Positions 1 to 9,793 of a DNA stretch of 64,000 bases are shown piece after piece. The notes below the pieces were generated by a model. It ran no database searches. It was not told the origin of the DNA and saw nothing but the letters and a program-made list of their open reading frames with translations. This stretch comes from Actinobacillus delphinicola (lineage in GTDB: Bacteria > Pseudomonadota > Gammaproteobacteria > Enterobacterales > Pasteurellaceae), in NCBI RefSeq assembly GCF_900638385.1, contig NZ_LR134510.1, positions 1 through 64,000 of the forward strand, written 5' to 3'. A program made the translations under genes and the position numbers. How positions within the stretch are numbered: position 1 is the stretch's first letter; each line of letters begins with the position of its first letter.

Positions 1-2355
1 ATGTCTAAACCCCCCGTGCGTCGTCGTACAACTACTACTAAAAAAACAACTCGTACTAAAGCTAAGAAATCCAAAAAATCTCGTTTAAAAACTCTACGGG
101 ATTTTTGTAGCAATCACAAAAAAGGGATTACATTAAGCCTTAAAATCTCTGTAACCCTGCTCTGCGCACTTGGTATTTATGGTGTTTATTTAGATGGTAA
201 AATTCGTCATCGCATGGATGGTCCTCTTTGGCAATTACCCGCTGAAGTCTATGCTAGAATCCCTGATATTGCTCTAAAAAATCAGGTATCAGTACAAGAT
301 GTTTTACGTATTCTTAAAGAAAACGGCTATCAGCAAACCAATATGATTGCTAATCCGGGTGATTATCAATGGCAAGACGGCAATCTTTTATTATTGACAC
401 GTGCTTTTGCCTTTCCAAATGATGTTGAACCACAACGTTTATTACGCCTCCATTTTTCACAGGATCAATTGGTCAGAATTGAAGATTTAAATAAATATCA
501 ATTACTCGATCACTTTTCCTTGGCACCTAAACTTATTGCCATGCTGCAGTCGGATAAAGAAGACCGTCTTGCTTTGTCTTTAAACCATTTCCCACGATTA
601 TTAATTGATACATTAGTACTCACGGAAGATCGGGACTTTTTTGAACATGATGGGATTAATCCAGTTAGTATTGCTAGGGCGGCTCTTGCTAATCTTCGTG
701 CAGGACATAGTGTGCAAGGCGGAAGTACGTTAACACAACAAGTTGTAAAAAACCTATTTTTAACCAATAAACGTTCATTTATTCGTAAGTTTAATGAAGC
801 TTACATGGCGCTATTATTGGACTACCGTTACAGTAAAAATCGTATTCTTGAAACCTATTTAAATGAAGTCTATTTGGGGCAAATGGGTGATACACAAATT
901 CATGGTTTTGCACTGGCAAGTCTCTTTTACTTTAACCGACCAATTAATGAAATTAGTCTAGATAAAATCGCTTTATTAGTTGGTATGGTAAAAGGTCCAT
1001 CACTGTATAATCCTTGGCGACATCCAGAGAATGCGTTAAAACGTCGTAACGTAGTACTGGGTATTTTACGAGATCAAAAAGTCATTGATAATTCGCTATA
1101 TGAATTGCTTTCACACCGACCTTTAGGCGTACAAGAAAAAGGACAAATAGCCCAATCTTTCCCTGCTTTTATTCAACTTTTACGCCGTGAATTACAGGCC
1201 GATCTGGGTGCAAATGTTAGCCAGCTATCAGGTACACGTATCTTCACCACGCTTGATGTCAATCAACAAAAAGCGGCAGAAGCTGCATTGACACAACAAC
1301 TTCAAAATATCAATAAACGTCGTCGTGTTCCTTTAGAAGGTGCTATCGTTATTGCCGATTATAAAACAGGCGGTATCCGTGCGCTAATTGGAGGGGCAAA
1401 TACCCAATTTGCAGGGTTTAACCGTGCTGTTGATTCGCGTCGTCAAATTGGTTCCCTGGTAAAACCGTCCGTGTATTTAACCGCTTTAAGTGAACCTACC
1501 CGTTTTGCTCTTAATACTAAACTTGATAATCAGCCTATCAGCATTAAACAATCTAATGGGACCTATTGGCAACCACGTAACTATGATCGTCAATACAGTG
1601 CACCCGTTACACTGATTAATGCGTTAACGCATTCTATGAATATTCCAACAGTTAATTTGGGATTAGAGGTTGGCTTGAAGAAAATTATTGCCACCCAAAA
1701 AGCCATGGGATGGGAAAATGCGGATATTCCACAAGTTCCATCTGCGTTACTCGGTGTTTATTCGCTTTCACCATACGAAGTCACACGGTTATATCAAACG
1801 CTCGCAAACGAGGGTAAAAAAATTCCCCTACACGTTTTTACCGATATTACTAACCGAAAAGGTGACGTACTTTATCATAACAAAATAACTGCAGATCAGG
1901 TCGTTCCACCCCAAGCAAGTTTTTTAACTCTTTTTGCCATGCAAAATGTTGTCAAAAATGGAACGGCACGCAATTTACAATCACAATTTGCAAATCTAAA
2001 TTTAGCGGGAAAAACAGGCACAACTAATCGTTCTCGCGATGCTTGGTTCGTAGGAATTGATGGGCAAGATGTAACCACCATTTGGGTTGGGCGTGATAAT
2101 AATGATCCAACTAACCTCACTGGTGCGACTGGAGCACTGCCAATTTATAAGCAATATTTAACTCGTTACCCTGTCACCCCATTACAGTTAGCACAACCTG
2201 CTGATATCGACTGGGCAGGAATTAATTATAATGGGGATTGGCAATGCGATTTACCGTATAAAATTCCATATTGGAAAACAGATAATTCTTCTGTTTGTGA
2301 TGGCAGTAAAAAATCTGTTACACGGAGTATCTGGGATTTTTTCTGGGGTAAATAA
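1..2355 (+). CDS. mrcB: Penicillin-binding protein 1B (bifunctional transglycosylase/transpeptidase)
   Basis: Class A PBP that polymerises glycan strands from lipid II and cross-links peptides in the periplasm. The 784-aa protein has a basic cytoplasmic head rich in K/R (residues 1-40), one membrane anchor at about 43-65, a linker/UB2H region, then the GT51 domain with catalytic Glu209 in LTEDRDFFEHDG and the GGSTLTQQ motif. The transpeptidase domain has Ser485 in GSLVKP, the SMN triad (THSMNIPT) and KTGTTN at 671-676. All catalytic motifs are present. The ATG is base 1 of the window, so upstream signals and any earlier start cannot be seen, but the basic N-terminus suits the family. LpoA, the activator of the sister enzyme PBP1A, is encoded at 41.6 kb. 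No terminator hairpin is evident after the stop. Confidence 0.95.
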   Translation: MSKPPVRRRTTTTKKTTRTKAKKSKKSRLKTLRDFCSNHKKGITLSLKISVTLLCALGIYGVYLDGKIRHRMDGPLWQLPAEVYARIPDIALKNQVSVQDVLRILKENGYQQTNMIANPGDYQWQDGNLLLLTRAFAFPNDVEPQRLLRLHFSQDQLVRIEDLNKYQLLDHFSLAPKLIAMLQSDKEDRLALSLNHFPRLLIDTLVLTEDRDFFEHDGINPVSIARAALANLRAGHSVQGGSTLTQQVVKNLFLTNKRSFIRKFNEAYMALLLDYRYSKNRILETYLNEVYLGQMGDTQIHGFALASLFYFNRPINEISLDKIALLVGMVKGPSLYNPWRHPENALKRRNVVLGILRDQKVIDNSLYELLSHRPLGVQEKGQIAQSFPAFIQLLRRELQADLGANVSQLSGTRIFTTLDVNQQKAAEAALTQQLQNINKRRRVPLEGAIVIADYKTGGIRALIGGANTQFAGFNRAVDSRRQIGSLVKPSVYLTALSEPTRFALNTKLDNQPISIKQSNGTYWQPRNYDRQYSAPVTLINALTHSMNIPTVNLGLEVGLKKIIATQKAMGWENADIPQVPSALLGVYSLSPYEVTRLYQTLANEGKKIPLHVFTDITNRKGDVLYHNKITADQVVPPQASFLTLFAMQNVVKNGTARNLQSQFANLNLAGKTGTTNRSRDAWFVGIDGQDVTTIWVGRDNNDPTNLTGATGALPIYKQYLTRYPVTPLQLAQPADIDWAGINYNGDWQCDLPYKIPYWKTDNSSVCDGSKKSVTRSIWDFFWGK

Positions 2356-2522
2356 AATTTTTCTATCTTAAAACTTAACTTATTTTAGAATCTTTTTATC
2401 TGCTTGTATTTTAGTTATTTTTAATAAATAATACCTCTATAACGTTATATTTATTACTGTACATCCATAAATACAACGCATAAGCATCGATTTTAAATAA
2501 ATAGTTATAGGATGGGATAGTT

Positions 2523-3494
2523 ATGTTACTTCCTTATATTGCACTGATTGCAGGTTTGGTGATCCTGGTCGGAAGTGCCGATTACTTTGTAAAAGGTGCG
2601 TCAAGTATTGCTAAAACAATGGGAATGTCGCCTCTTTTAATTGGGATTCTCATTATCGGTTTCGGTACTTCAGCTCCAGAAATGATCGTTTCAGCCATTT
2701 CTAGTTTAAACGGTTCCCCCACTGTGGCTTTAGGTAACGCTTATGGCTCCATCATTACTAATATCGGACTAATTCTCGGGATTACTGCTTTAATTAAACC
2801 TATCGCCGTAACCTCTACGGTAATCAAAAAAGAACTCCCTATCCTCTTTGTCGCCACGCTTATTTCCGCTTGGATGATTGCGGATAATTGTTTATCCCGT
2901 GATAATGCATGGATCCTTTTACTTCTTTTTGGATTATATATTCTCTGGAGTATTTGGAATGCCAACCGCCAACAAGAGGATCCACTCAGTACATCCTTTA
3001 CAGAAAATCTAGATAACCAGCCAGACATGTCGCTTAACCGTGCTATTGTTTATATGCTCGGAGGATTAATTGCTCTTATGGCAAGTTCTGAGGCTTTGGT
3101 ATGGGGAGCCGTAAAAATTGCAGAATATTTTGGTGTCAGCGATCTCGTTATCGGTTTAACAATCGTTGCCGTAGGTACATCACTTCCTGAATTAGCAACC
3201 TCTATCATTGCTGCCAGACGTGGCGAAACTGATTTAGCGATGGGGAATTTAATCGGTTCAAATATGTTTAATATTCTCGCCGTTGTTGGAATATCAGGCG
3301 TTATTCTACCTGCTCATTTAAATCCTGAGGTTTTTGAACGAGATATGATGGTAATTATTACCTTTACATTATCACTCTTTATTCTAGGATACGATGGTAA
3401 AACGAAACCAGGACGCATCAGCCGTGTTGATGGTACACTCCTACTCATCGGCTATATTGCCTACAGTTATGTGTTACTCAGAAAATTCCTTTAG
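2523..3494 (+). CDS. yrbG: Calcium/sodium antiporter, CaCA family (YrbG-like)
   Basis: Inner-membrane cation exchanger of 323 aa with about ten hydrophobic segments. The two internally repeated alpha motifs that define the family are both visible: GFGTSAPEMIVSA near residue 48 and VAVGTSLPELATS near residue 218, each followed by a G-N-x-x-G-S type segment. The ATG follows an AGGATGGGA Shine-Dalgarno. It stands alone after mrcB (gap of about 170 nt) and ends at a strong hairpin terminator. The family assignment is firm. The ion actually carried (Ca2+, Na+, K+ or H+) cannot be read from sequence. Confidence 0.88.
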   Translation: MLLPYIALIAGLVILVGSADYFVKGASSIAKTMGMSPLLIGILIIGFGTSAPEMIVSAISSLNGSPTVALGNAYGSIITNIGLILGITALIKPIAVTSTVIKKELPILFVATLISAWMIADNCLSRDNAWILLLLFGLYILWSIWNANRQQEDPLSTSFTENLDNQPDMSLNRAIVYMLGGLIALMASSEALVWGAVKIAEYFGVSDLVIGLTIVAVGTSLPELATSIIAARRGETDLAMGNLIGSNMFNILAVVGISGVILPAHLNPEVFERDMMVIITFTLSLFILGYDGKTKPGRISRVDGTLLLIGYIAYSYVLLRKFL

Positions 3495-3502
3495 ACCATA
3501 TC

Positions 3503-3525
3503 AAAGCCCCGAACTCAGGGGCTTT
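3503..3525 (+). terminator. Rho-independent terminator after yrbG
   Basis: Perfect 8-bp stem AAAGCCCC/GGGGCTTT with a 7-nt loop, followed by CTTTTT, nine bases after the yrbG stop. Confidence 0.85.
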
Positions 3526-3567
3526 CTTTTTATCTCAAAAATAAAATCAGGCATTTTTAAAATAAAT

Positions 3568-3595
3568 CACGCCCCATTTTTCGTAAAAAATTATG
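3568..3595 (-). repeat. Dispersed GGGGCG element, solo copy 1
   Basis: On the minus strand it reads CATAA, an A/T core containing CGAAAAA, then TGGGGCGTG. It lies between the convergent yrbG and yfgM genes, between their two terminators. It belongs to the family described in the findings. Confidence 0.75.
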
Positions 3596-3600
3596 ATAAA

Positions 3601-3631
3601 AAAAAGTCCCTTATGATTTAAGGGACTTTTT
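3601..3631. terminator. Bidirectional terminator, yfgM side
   Basis: 12-bp stem AAAAAGTCCCTT/AAGGGACTTTTT with a 7-nt loop. It lies five bases beyond the yfgM stop and has a T run on both strands (eight T on the minus strand). Confidence 0.88.
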
Positions 3632-3635
3632 ATAC

Positions 3636-4244
3636 TTATTGTAGGTTGTTTAACTGAATTTGAATCATAGCTTTTTCCAACGGATCAACTAAAGAAAGTG
3701 CTTGCTGGAAATCTTTTTTAGCCGCCTCTTTATTACCTTGTGCTAATTCAATATTCGCTTGAAGTTGCAATTTTTGACCTTGCCATACATTAGATTGAAC
3801 ACCTTGTAATGATTTAAGCGCACGATCGTATTGTTTTAACTGATATTGAACAGCAGCTAAACGCAATGTCGCGATATCTTTTATCACATTGTCTTTTGCT
3901 TGGTTAACGGCCTGTTGCAATAAAGTTTCAGCTTGACCAAAATGTTGCGCTGCAACTTCATCTTTTGCTCGTTCTAATAATGCAAATTCACTATAAGTGC
4001 TGCCTTTGTTTTCTTGTGTGAAAACTTCAAAAGCCTGCTTATTGGTTGCATTATCACTAACAATCAGTGCCTCATATTGCATAGATTGTTGGATAGATTG
4101 GCTCATTTGATAATTTTTCCAATAGCGCCAGCCAAAAACCGCAATTAACGCAATGATAACGACGGCGATGATGGCTTTATAGTTTTCTCTCCACCATCTT
4201 TTCAGTTGATCAAGATCTTGTTCTTCTTCAATGGAATAAGCCAT
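3636..4244 (-). CDS. yfgM: YfgM-type Sec-translocon ancillary protein (TPR)
   Basis: 202-aa single-span inner-membrane protein. A short cytoplasmic N-terminus (EEEQDLDQLKRWWRENYK) precedes a membrane segment at about residues 23-41, and the rest is a periplasmic TPR-like helical domain. In enterobacteria YfgM associates with SecYEG and PpiD and hands secreted proteins to chaperones. It is the last gene of the rodZ-ispG-hisS-yfgM block, 19 nt after hisS, the conserved order. The bamB and der genes that often follow are absent here, since the operon ends at a terminator. Confidence 0.88.
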   Translation of the reverse strand: MAYSIEEEQDLDQLKRWWRENYKAIIAVVIIALIAVFGWRYWKNYQMSQSIQQSMQYEALIVSDNATNKQAFEVFTQENKGSTYSEFALLERAKDEVAAQHFGQAETLLQQAVNQAKDNVIKDIATLRLAAVQYQLKQYDRALKSLQGVQSNVWQGQKLQLQANIELAQGNKEAAKKDFQQALSLVDPLEKAMIQIQLNNLQ

Positions 4245-4263
4245 AATTCTTCCTTCTGGTTTA

Positions 4264-5541
4264 CTAGTTTTCTAAAGAGACTAAAAACTGTGCGATATCA
4301 TTTAAAGCAATTGTTTGTTGCGGACGATCTTCTCGTAAGAATTTCACTACCACTTCATTGTTCATTGCTTCACTTTCACCAACAACAAGTGCAATTGTTG
4401 CACCGCTTTTATCTGCACGTTTAAATTGTTTCTTAAAGTTACCGCCACTGCAATTTAGCATAGTGTGTTTACCCGGTAATTCATTACGTAGTTTTTCAGC
4501 AAGCTGGAATGCTGGCACAGCCGTATTCTCTCCTGCAAAAACAACATAGAAATCAACTGGATTTGCGACTGGAATGTGTTTATTTACTTCTTGTACAAGT
4601 AATACAAGACGTTCCAATCCCATTGCAAAACCTACGCCACAGGTTGCATGTCCACCCAATTGTTCAACTAGACCATCATAACGACCACCGCCACAAATAG
4701 TCCCTTGTGCACCAAGTGCGTCCGTTACCCATTCAAATACAGTTTTATTATAATAGTCTAGTCCACGAACCAATTTTTGGTTTACTTCATAGCGGATACC
4801 AAGTTGATCTAATAAATGACAAAGTTCAGCAAAGTGGGCTTTGCTTTCTTCATCAAGATAATCTTGCAGTTTTGGAGCATTATCTAAAACCGCTTGTACC
4901 GCTTGATTTTTACTATCAAGAATACGTAATGGATTTGTCGTTAAACGACGTTTACAATCTTCATCAAGGATATCGTAATATTGTTGAAGGTATTCTACTA
5001 ACGCAGTACGGTAGTTACGACGAGCTTCTAAAGAACCAATTGAGTTAAGTTGTAAACTTACATGATCAATGATGCCAAGCTGACGCCATAAACGAGCGGT
5101 TAATAAAATAAGCTCTGCATCAATATCAGGATTAGAAATACCAAAAATTTCCACGCCTACTTGGTGGAACTGACGATAACGTCCTTTTTGTGGGCGTTCG
5201 TAACGGAACATTGGTCCCATATACCATAAACGTTGTTCTTGGTTATACAATAGACCATTTTGAATCCCCGCACGCACACAACCTGCGGTTCCTTCTGGAC
5301 GTAAGGTTAAGCTTTCATCATCACGATCGTTGAAAGTAAACATTTCTTTTTCAACAACGTCTGTCACTTCCCCAATTGCACGCGCAAAAAGTGGCGTACT
5401 TTCAACGATTGGCATTCTAATTTCACTATAGCCATAACTTGCTAAAGTATTACGAATTTGATTTTCTACCCACTGCCAAATTGGTGTTTCAGTTGGGAGA
5501 CAATCATTCATCCCTCTAATTGCTTGAATAATTTTTGCCAC
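4264..5541 (-). CDS. hisS: Histidyl-tRNA synthetase
   Basis: Class II aminoacyl-tRNA synthetase charging tRNA-His, 425 aa. Visible motifs are [16 protein letters not shown] (motif 2), LVRGLDYY (histidine loop), GGGRYDGL, and the C-terminal anticodon-binding domain. I chose the GTG at 5541 (protein begins [12 protein letters not shown], matching the family N-terminus). It has an AAGGAAG ribosome site seven bases upstream and leaves a 10-nt gap to ispG. An ATG 18 codons upstream is also in frame but would add a non-family extension and overlap the ispG end. Confidence 0.95.
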   Translation of the reverse strand: MAKIIQAIRGMNDCLPTETPIWQWVENQIRNTLASYGYSEIRMPIVESTPLFARAIGEVTDVVEKEMFTFNDRDDESLTLRPEGTAGCVRAGIQNGLLYNQEQRLWYMGPMFRYERPQKGRYRQFHQVGVEIFGISNPDIDAELILLTARLWRQLGIIDHVSLQLNSIGSLEARRNYRTALVEYLQQYYDILDEDCKRRLTTNPLRILDSKNQAVQAVLDNAPKLQDYLDEESKAHFAELCHLLDQLGIRYEVNQKLVRGLDYYNKTVFEWVTDALGAQGTICGGGRYDGLVEQLGGHATCGVGFAMGLERLVLLVQEVNKHIPVANPVDFYVVFAGENTAVPAFQLAEKLRNELPGKHTMLNCSGGNFKKQFKRADKSGATIALVVGESEAMNNEVVVKFLREDRPQQTIALNDIAQFLVSLEN

Positions 5542-5551
5542 GGTACTTCCT

Positions 5552-6655
5552 TTAAATAATACGATTTTTCGGATCTTGTTGTGCGACTTTGGCACGAATT
5601 TTTGCTTCTAATTGATCAATTAGCTGGTCATTATCAAAACGTTCTTTTTGTCTAACGCCATCTAAATAAAAACCACTTTTCTTATTTCCGCCTGTTACAC
5701 CAAGATTAGACACTAATGCTTCACCTGGACCATTCACGATACAACCGATGATAGACACATCCATTGGAGTAATAATATCTTCAAGGCGTTGTTCTAGGGC
5801 ATTTACCGTTGCAATCACATCAATTTCTTGGCGTGAACAGGTCGGGCAAGCGATAAAGTTAATCCCACGAGAACGAATACGTAGTGATTTTAAAATATCA
5901 AAACCGACTTTAATTTCTTCTACTGGATCGGCTGCAAGTGAAACGCGCAATGTATCTCCGATACCTTCAGAAAGTAATAAGCCTAGACCGATTGCTGATT
6001 TCACTGCACCAGCTCGTGCGCCACCCGCTTCAGTTATACCTAAGTGAATTGGCTGTTCAATTGCTTTTGCCAATAGACGATAACTTTCTACAGCAAGAAA
6101 AACATCAGATGCCTTTACACTAACTTTAAATTGATCAAAGTTCAGTCTATCGAGAATATCAACATGACGTAATGCACTTTCTAACAATGCTTGAGGTGTA
6201 GGTTCACCATATTTTTCTTGTAAATCTTTTTCTAAAGAACCTGCATTCACCCCAATGCGGATTGGAATATTTTTATCTTTTGCACAATCAACAACGGCAC
6301 GAATACGATCTTCACGCCCAATATTACCTGGATTAATACGTAAACAATCCACGCCATATTCAGCCACTTTTAGAGCAATACGATAATCGAAATGGATGTC
6401 TGCAACGAGAGGAACATTGACTTGTTGTTTGATGTGTTTGAATGCTTCTGCTGCATCCATTGTTGGTACTGAAACACGGACGATATCTGCGCCGACACGT
6501 TCTAATGCTTTAATTTGTGCAACAGTAGCTTCTACATCTGTTGTACGTGTATTTGTCATTGATTGCACAGCAATAGGTGCATCGCCGCCGATCGGAACAT
6601 TTCCCACCCAAATTTTAGTGGATTTGCGGCGTGTAATTTTTGGTTCTGTTGACAT
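5552..6655 (-). CDS. ispG: 4-hydroxy-3-methylbut-2-en-1-yl diphosphate synthase (flavodoxin)
   Basis: IspG/GcpE catalyses the penultimate step of the MEP isoprenoid pathway, reductively opening MEcPP to HMBPP with a [4Fe-4S] cluster. The protein is 367 aa: an N-terminal TIM barrel ([34 protein letters not shown]) and a C-terminal cluster domain with cysteines in ACPTCSRQE and CIVNGPGEA. It lies 59 nt after rodZ and 10 nt before hisS, so the three are probably cotranscribed. Confidence 0.96.
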   Translation of the reverse strand: MSTEPKITRRKSTKIWVGNVPIGGDAPIAVQSMTNTRTTDVEATVAQIKALERVGADIVRVSVPTMDAAEAFKHIKQQVNVPLVADIHFDYRIALKVAEYGVDCLRINPGNIGREDRIRAVVDCAKDKNIPIRIGVNAGSLEKDLQEKYGEPTPQALLESALRHVDILDRLNFDQFKVSVKASDVFLAVESYRLLAKAIEQPIHLGITEAGGARAGAVKSAIGLGLLLSEGIGDTLRVSLAADPVEEIKVGFDILKSLRIRSRGINFIACPTCSRQEIDVIATVNALEQRLEDIITPMDVSIIGCIVNGPGEALVSNLGVTGGNKKSGFYLDGVRQKERFDNDQLIDQLEAKIRAKVAQQDPKNRII

Positions 6656-6714
6656 AAAGATCTCTTTTATTAACTAGATTTTTTTATTTTACTCTTTATG
6701 CAATACAGATCTCA

Positions 6715-7323
6715 TTAATTAGATGAGCTGATTGCATCTTTTGAATCTATGGTATTACTTGGCAGTGAGGCTGTCGGTAATGATAAAAGGTGTGATTCTA
6801 TTTTTTTCGTTGCTTGTTGTGCATCATACTGAGAAACTAACTGAGCACGTGAATCTGATTTCTGTTTGTAACTTTCCCACCACCATAATGCGGTAACAAA
6901 TAAAACAGCGATAATAACAATGGCAGTGATGATAGAAATCCAACGTCCACCGTGTGCATTTTCACGCAACCCAACAACGCCATTAATAGAATGATGTTTC
7001 TGCAAATCAGATACGGGTTCTTCAGGTAATTGAGAGAGGTAGTCGATATATTTATCTTCAGGAATACCTAAGCAGGCAGCATAACTACGAATATAACCTC
7101 TAATAAAGGTTGATGGAATTCCTTCAATTTCAAATTGATCATCTTCCAATGCCTTTAAAATAACTGGGCGAATTTGAGTTCTTCGGTTTACATCTTCCAA
7201 TGATAAATTTAACGAGTTACGTGTTTTTTGGAAAAGCTGACCTAAACTTTGCTCATCAGAAACTGGAGAACTTTCTGATGTAGCGTTATTTGAATGAGAG
7301 TTTAATTGTTCGTCTTTATGCAC
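6715..7323 (-). CDS. rodZ: RodZ-like HTH membrane protein (short form)
   Basis: 202-aa bitopic protein. The cytoplasmic Xre/Cro-type helix-turn-helix spans about residues 26-95 (LGQLFQKTRNSLNLSLEDV ... STFIRGYIRSYAACLG), followed by a membrane segment at about 128-148 (ISIITAIVIIAVLFVTALWW) and only about 50 periplasmic residues. RodZ links MreB to the elongasome. E. coli RodZ is about 337 aa with a periplasmic beta domain, which this protein lacks. The position directly upstream of ispG-hisS is conserved. A new promoter is likely in 7324-7460, because pilF ends at a terminator just upstream. Confidence 0.85.
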   Translation of the reverse strand: MHKDEQLNSHSNNATSESSPVSDEQSLGQLFQKTRNSLNLSLEDVNRRTQIRPVILKALEDDQFEIEGIPSTFIRGYIRSYAACLGIPEDKYIDYLSQLPEEPVSDLQKHHSINGVVGLRENAHGGRWISIITAIVIIAVLFVTALWWWESYKQKSDSRAQLVSQYDAQQATKKIESHLLSLPTASLPSNTIDSKDAISSSN

Positions 7324-7460
7324 AAGATTGCCCTTTTAATTGAGATAATTTCGATTACTTCTATTTAATTCTGCTAAATTTTAAAGTTCCCCTTATTGTT
7401 TTGCAACCGTTTTCCTCAATTTACTGTACATATTCACTATCAATCCTCTTTTTAGATAAC

Positions 7461-7490
7461 AAAAACGCCTCACAAAAGTAAGGCGTTTTT
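7461..7490 (-). terminator. Terminator after pilF
   Basis: 10-bp stem AAAAACGCCT/AGGCGTTTTT with a 10-nt loop, three bases past the pilF stop. It separates rlmN-pilF from rodZ-ispG-hisS-yfgM. Confidence 0.88.
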
Positions 7491-7493
7491 ATT

Positions 7494-8066
7494 TTATTGG
7501 GATAATTCTTTTAGTTTTTGCTGTAATTGTTTCGCAGCATTCGGCGAAATTTTTTGTATTTTTGTATAATACTGATTAAATTTAGTCATATTTTTTTCAG
7601 AATAAGCACATACTGCAATATTTTCATAAGTATCCATTTGATGATAATAGTTAGGTAAAGCAAGTGCTAAATCAAATTGATGATAAGCTTTTGAATATTG
7701 AGCAGTTTCACAAAGGAACACCCCATAATTATTTTTAATGTCCCCTTGTTGAGGTGCTTCATTAATCGCTTTTTGATAATATTTTTCAGTAAGCGGAATG
7801 TTACGTTGTAACTGATAAAAATAAGCATAACCAACAGAAACTAAAGGTGAATTTGGAGTATAAGATGCGGCTTTATCAAGGTTACGTTTGGCTTCGCTAA
7901 AGTTTTTTACTGTTAAAAAACCTAAGGCAAGATCGACTCTTGCTTTTGCTGCTGCTTGCTTATTAAACGCATCTTGCGATGATGCAACATCATTGGAACA
8001 CGCTGTCAAAGAAGCAGACAAAAGCACTAAACCAATAAATCCAAGTTTTGACTTTATCTTTAACAT
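7494..8066 (-). CDS. pilF: PilF/PilW-type TPR lipoprotein
   Basis: 190-aa lipoprotein with a signal peptide and lipobox LTAC (Cys23), followed by TPR repeats (for example YAYFYQLQRNIPLTEKYYQK and NNYGVFLCETAQYSKAYHQF). In type IV pilus systems PilF/PilW is the outer-membrane pilotin that assembles the PilQ secretin. In Pasteurellaceae this gene lies next to rlmN, as here (19-nt gap). No other pilus gene is in the window, so the role is inferred from family and context. Confidence 0.82.
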   Translation of the reverse strand: MLKIKSKLGFIGLVLLSASLTACSNDVASSQDAFNKQAAAKARVDLALGFLTVKNFSEAKRNLDKAASYTPNSPLVSVGYAYFYQLQRNIPLTEKYYQKAINEAPQQGDIKNNYGVFLCETAQYSKAYHQFDLALALPNYYHQMDTYENIAVCAYSEKNMTKFNQYYTKIQKISPNAAKQLQQKLKELSQ

Positions 8067-8085
8067 TCTTCTACTCCTCAGTTAA

Positions 8086-9207
8086 TTAATTTACAGTTTT
8101 AACATCTAGGTTTTGACCAAATTGACGTTTTTGTAATGTCCGTTTTGTACGGTCAATCACATCCCCCGCTAACTGCCCACAAGCTGCATCGATATCATCA
8201 CCACGTGTACGTCGAATTGTTACTGTTAATCCATATTCCATAAGCGTTTTTTGAAAACGATCAATACGAGAATTAGAACTTTTCGCATAAGGTGCTTCTG
8301 GATACGGATTCCATGGAATAAGGTTAATTTTACACGGTGTATTTTTCAACACTTCCGCTAACTGGTGAGCGTGTTCTGTTCCATCATTTACATGATCGAG
8401 CATCACATATTCAATAGTCACTTTACCGTGGTTAGCATTAGATACTTTCAGATATTCATTTACCGAACGCATTAGCATTTCAATATTATATTTTTTATTA
8501 ATCGGCACAATCTCATCACGAATTTTATCGTTCGGAGCGTGTAATGAAATCGCTAATGCTACATCAATTTGATCACGTAATTTGTCTAAGGCAGGCACGA
8601 CACCTGAAGTAGAAAGCGTTACACGACGTTTAGATAATCCATACGCAAAATCATCAAGCATAATTTCCATTGCTGGAATCACATTTGCTACATTTAGAAG
8701 TGGTTCCCCCATTCCCATCATCACGACATTGGTAATAGGACGCACACCTGTCACCCCAAAATTACCGATGATTTTAGAGGCACGCCACACTTGCCCGATA
8801 ATTTCAGATACGGTCAAGTTACGGTTAAACCCTTGTTGTGCCGTTGAGCAGAAAGTACATGCTAGCGCACAACCCACCTGAGAGGATACGCATAACGTCG
8901 CACGATCACCATCTGGAATATAAACGGTTTCTACTTGCTGATCGCCTACTTGCATTGCCCATTTGATTGTACCATCGCTACTTCTTTGTTCGACAGCAAC
9001 TTCTGGTGCTTGAATATAAGCAACGGCTTTTAATTTTTCACGTAATTTTTTATTAATGTTGGTCATATTGTCGAAGTTATCTTCGCCAAAATGATATATC
9101 CATTTTACTAATTGATCTGCACGGAACGGTTTTTCCCCGAGTTCTTGTAAAAATTCACGCATTTGCGGGCGTGTTAAGTTCATTAAATTGATTTTATTTG
9201 TTGTCAT
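8086..9207 (-). CDS. rlmN: 23S rRNA (A2503-C2)/tRNA (A37-C2) methyltransferase
   Basis: Radical-SAM methyltransferase, 373 aa. The CX3CX2C iron-sulfur motif is visible ([11 protein letters not shown]), the glycine-rich SAM region GMGEPLLN follows, and the C-terminal resolving cysteine is in [10 protein letters not shown]. It modifies A2503 of 23S rRNA and A37 of some tRNAs. It is the first gene of the rlmN-pilF pair. The repeat-type hairpin at 9311-9354 isolates it from the upstream gene, so its promoter should lie in 9208-9310. Confidence 0.96.
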   Translation of the reverse strand: MTTNKINLMNLTRPQMREFLQELGEKPFRADQLVKWIYHFGEDNFDNMTNINKKLREKLKAVAYIQAPEVAVEQRSSDGTIKWAMQVGDQQVETVYIPDGDRATLCVSSQVGCALACTFCSTAQQGFNRNLTVSEIIGQVWRASKIIGNFGVTGVRPITNVVMMGMGEPLLNVANVIPAMEIMLDDFAYGLSKRRVTLSTSGVVPALDKLRDQIDVALAISLHAPNDKIRDEIVPINKKYNIEMLMRSVNEYLKVSNANHGKVTIEYVMLDHVNDGTEHAHQLAEVLKNTPCKINLIPWNPYPEAPYAKSSNSRIDRFQKTLMEYGLTVTIRRTRGDDIDAACGQLAGDVIDRTKRTLQKRQFGQNLDVKTVN

Positions 9208-9310
9208 GAATAGGCCTTGTTATTACACATTACGGCAAGTAAAGGTTGGTTAAAATAAGCGTGCAATTCTACTGATTTATTCCGTATTGCGCCAGTACAA
9301 TTTACAAAAA

Positions 9311-9354
9311 TAACGCCCCAATTTTCATAAATTTTTTTGAAAATTGGGGCGTTA
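9311..9354. repeat. Dispersed GGGGCG element, complete palindromic copy; also acts as terminator
   Basis: Perfect 16-bp inverted repeat TAACGCCCCAATTTTC / GAAAATTGGGGCGTTA around a 12-nt A/T loop beginning ATAAA. It lies ten bases after the stop of the 140-aa gene. On the minus strand the arm is followed by TTTTTG, so it can work as that gene's terminator. It is the cleanest full-length member of the family. Confidence 0.88.
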
Positions 9355-9364
9355 TCCTACTTTT

Positions 9365-9787
9365 TTATAAAAAGCCATTTGCTGTTGTTTGCACGACTGA
9401 ATTTAATTTTTCAGGTAGCAAATCCTGTGCTTTTCGTTCTAACAATAAATGCTCTGCATTGACTAAACTATAAGTTACGATTAAAAAATCTCTTTCATCA
9501 ACAATATAGATAGCATTCCCATCTATTTTTTCATTCCACGGGAAGGGATACTCTTCATCTGCCAAAAGCCGAATTTTTGCAAGTAATGCCTCAACAATAT
9601 TCAGCCCTACCTGTGTACGATCGATATCAATCGATAACCGCCCTTCATAACCATAAATTTTTAAACTCAGTTCATCGCATTCAATAGTTATATGCGTATT
9701 CGGATTATAAGAAAAATCCTGTAAATTCGTTGAGAAAAACGCACTGGGAGGCAAGGTTTTTTCGAGATTTTCAATCGTTTCTTTCAT
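9365..9787 (-). CDS. Hypothetical protein, 140 aa, downstream of the nuclease gene
   Basis: I do not recognise this protein. It has no signal peptide or membrane segment and looks like a small acidic cytoplasmic alpha/beta protein. A strand-rich N-terminal half (NTHITIECDELSLKIYGYEG, RLSIDIDRTQVGLNIVEALL) precedes a region with PFPWNEKIDGNAIYIVDERD and a helical tail. The ATG lies only six bases after the ancestral stop of the nuclease gene (9794), so the two formed one transcription unit. It ends at the palindromic repeat at 9311. The size, acidity and position after a nuclease resemble an immunity or accessory protein, but that is conjecture. Codon use is like the neighbours and the reading frame is intact. 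Confidence 0.7.
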   Translation of the reverse strand: MKETIENLEKTLPPSAFFSTNLQDFSYNPNTHITIECDELSLKIYGYEGRLSIDIDRTQVGLNIVEALLAKIRLLADEEYPFPWNEKIDGNAIYIVDERDFLIVTYSLVNAEHLLLERKAQDLLPEKLNSVVQTTANGFL

Positions 9788-9793
9788 AACTAA

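Noticed and set aside
4509-5048. Open frames antisense to hisS
   Set aside because: hisS is a complete conserved synthetase; these are shadows of its codon use.
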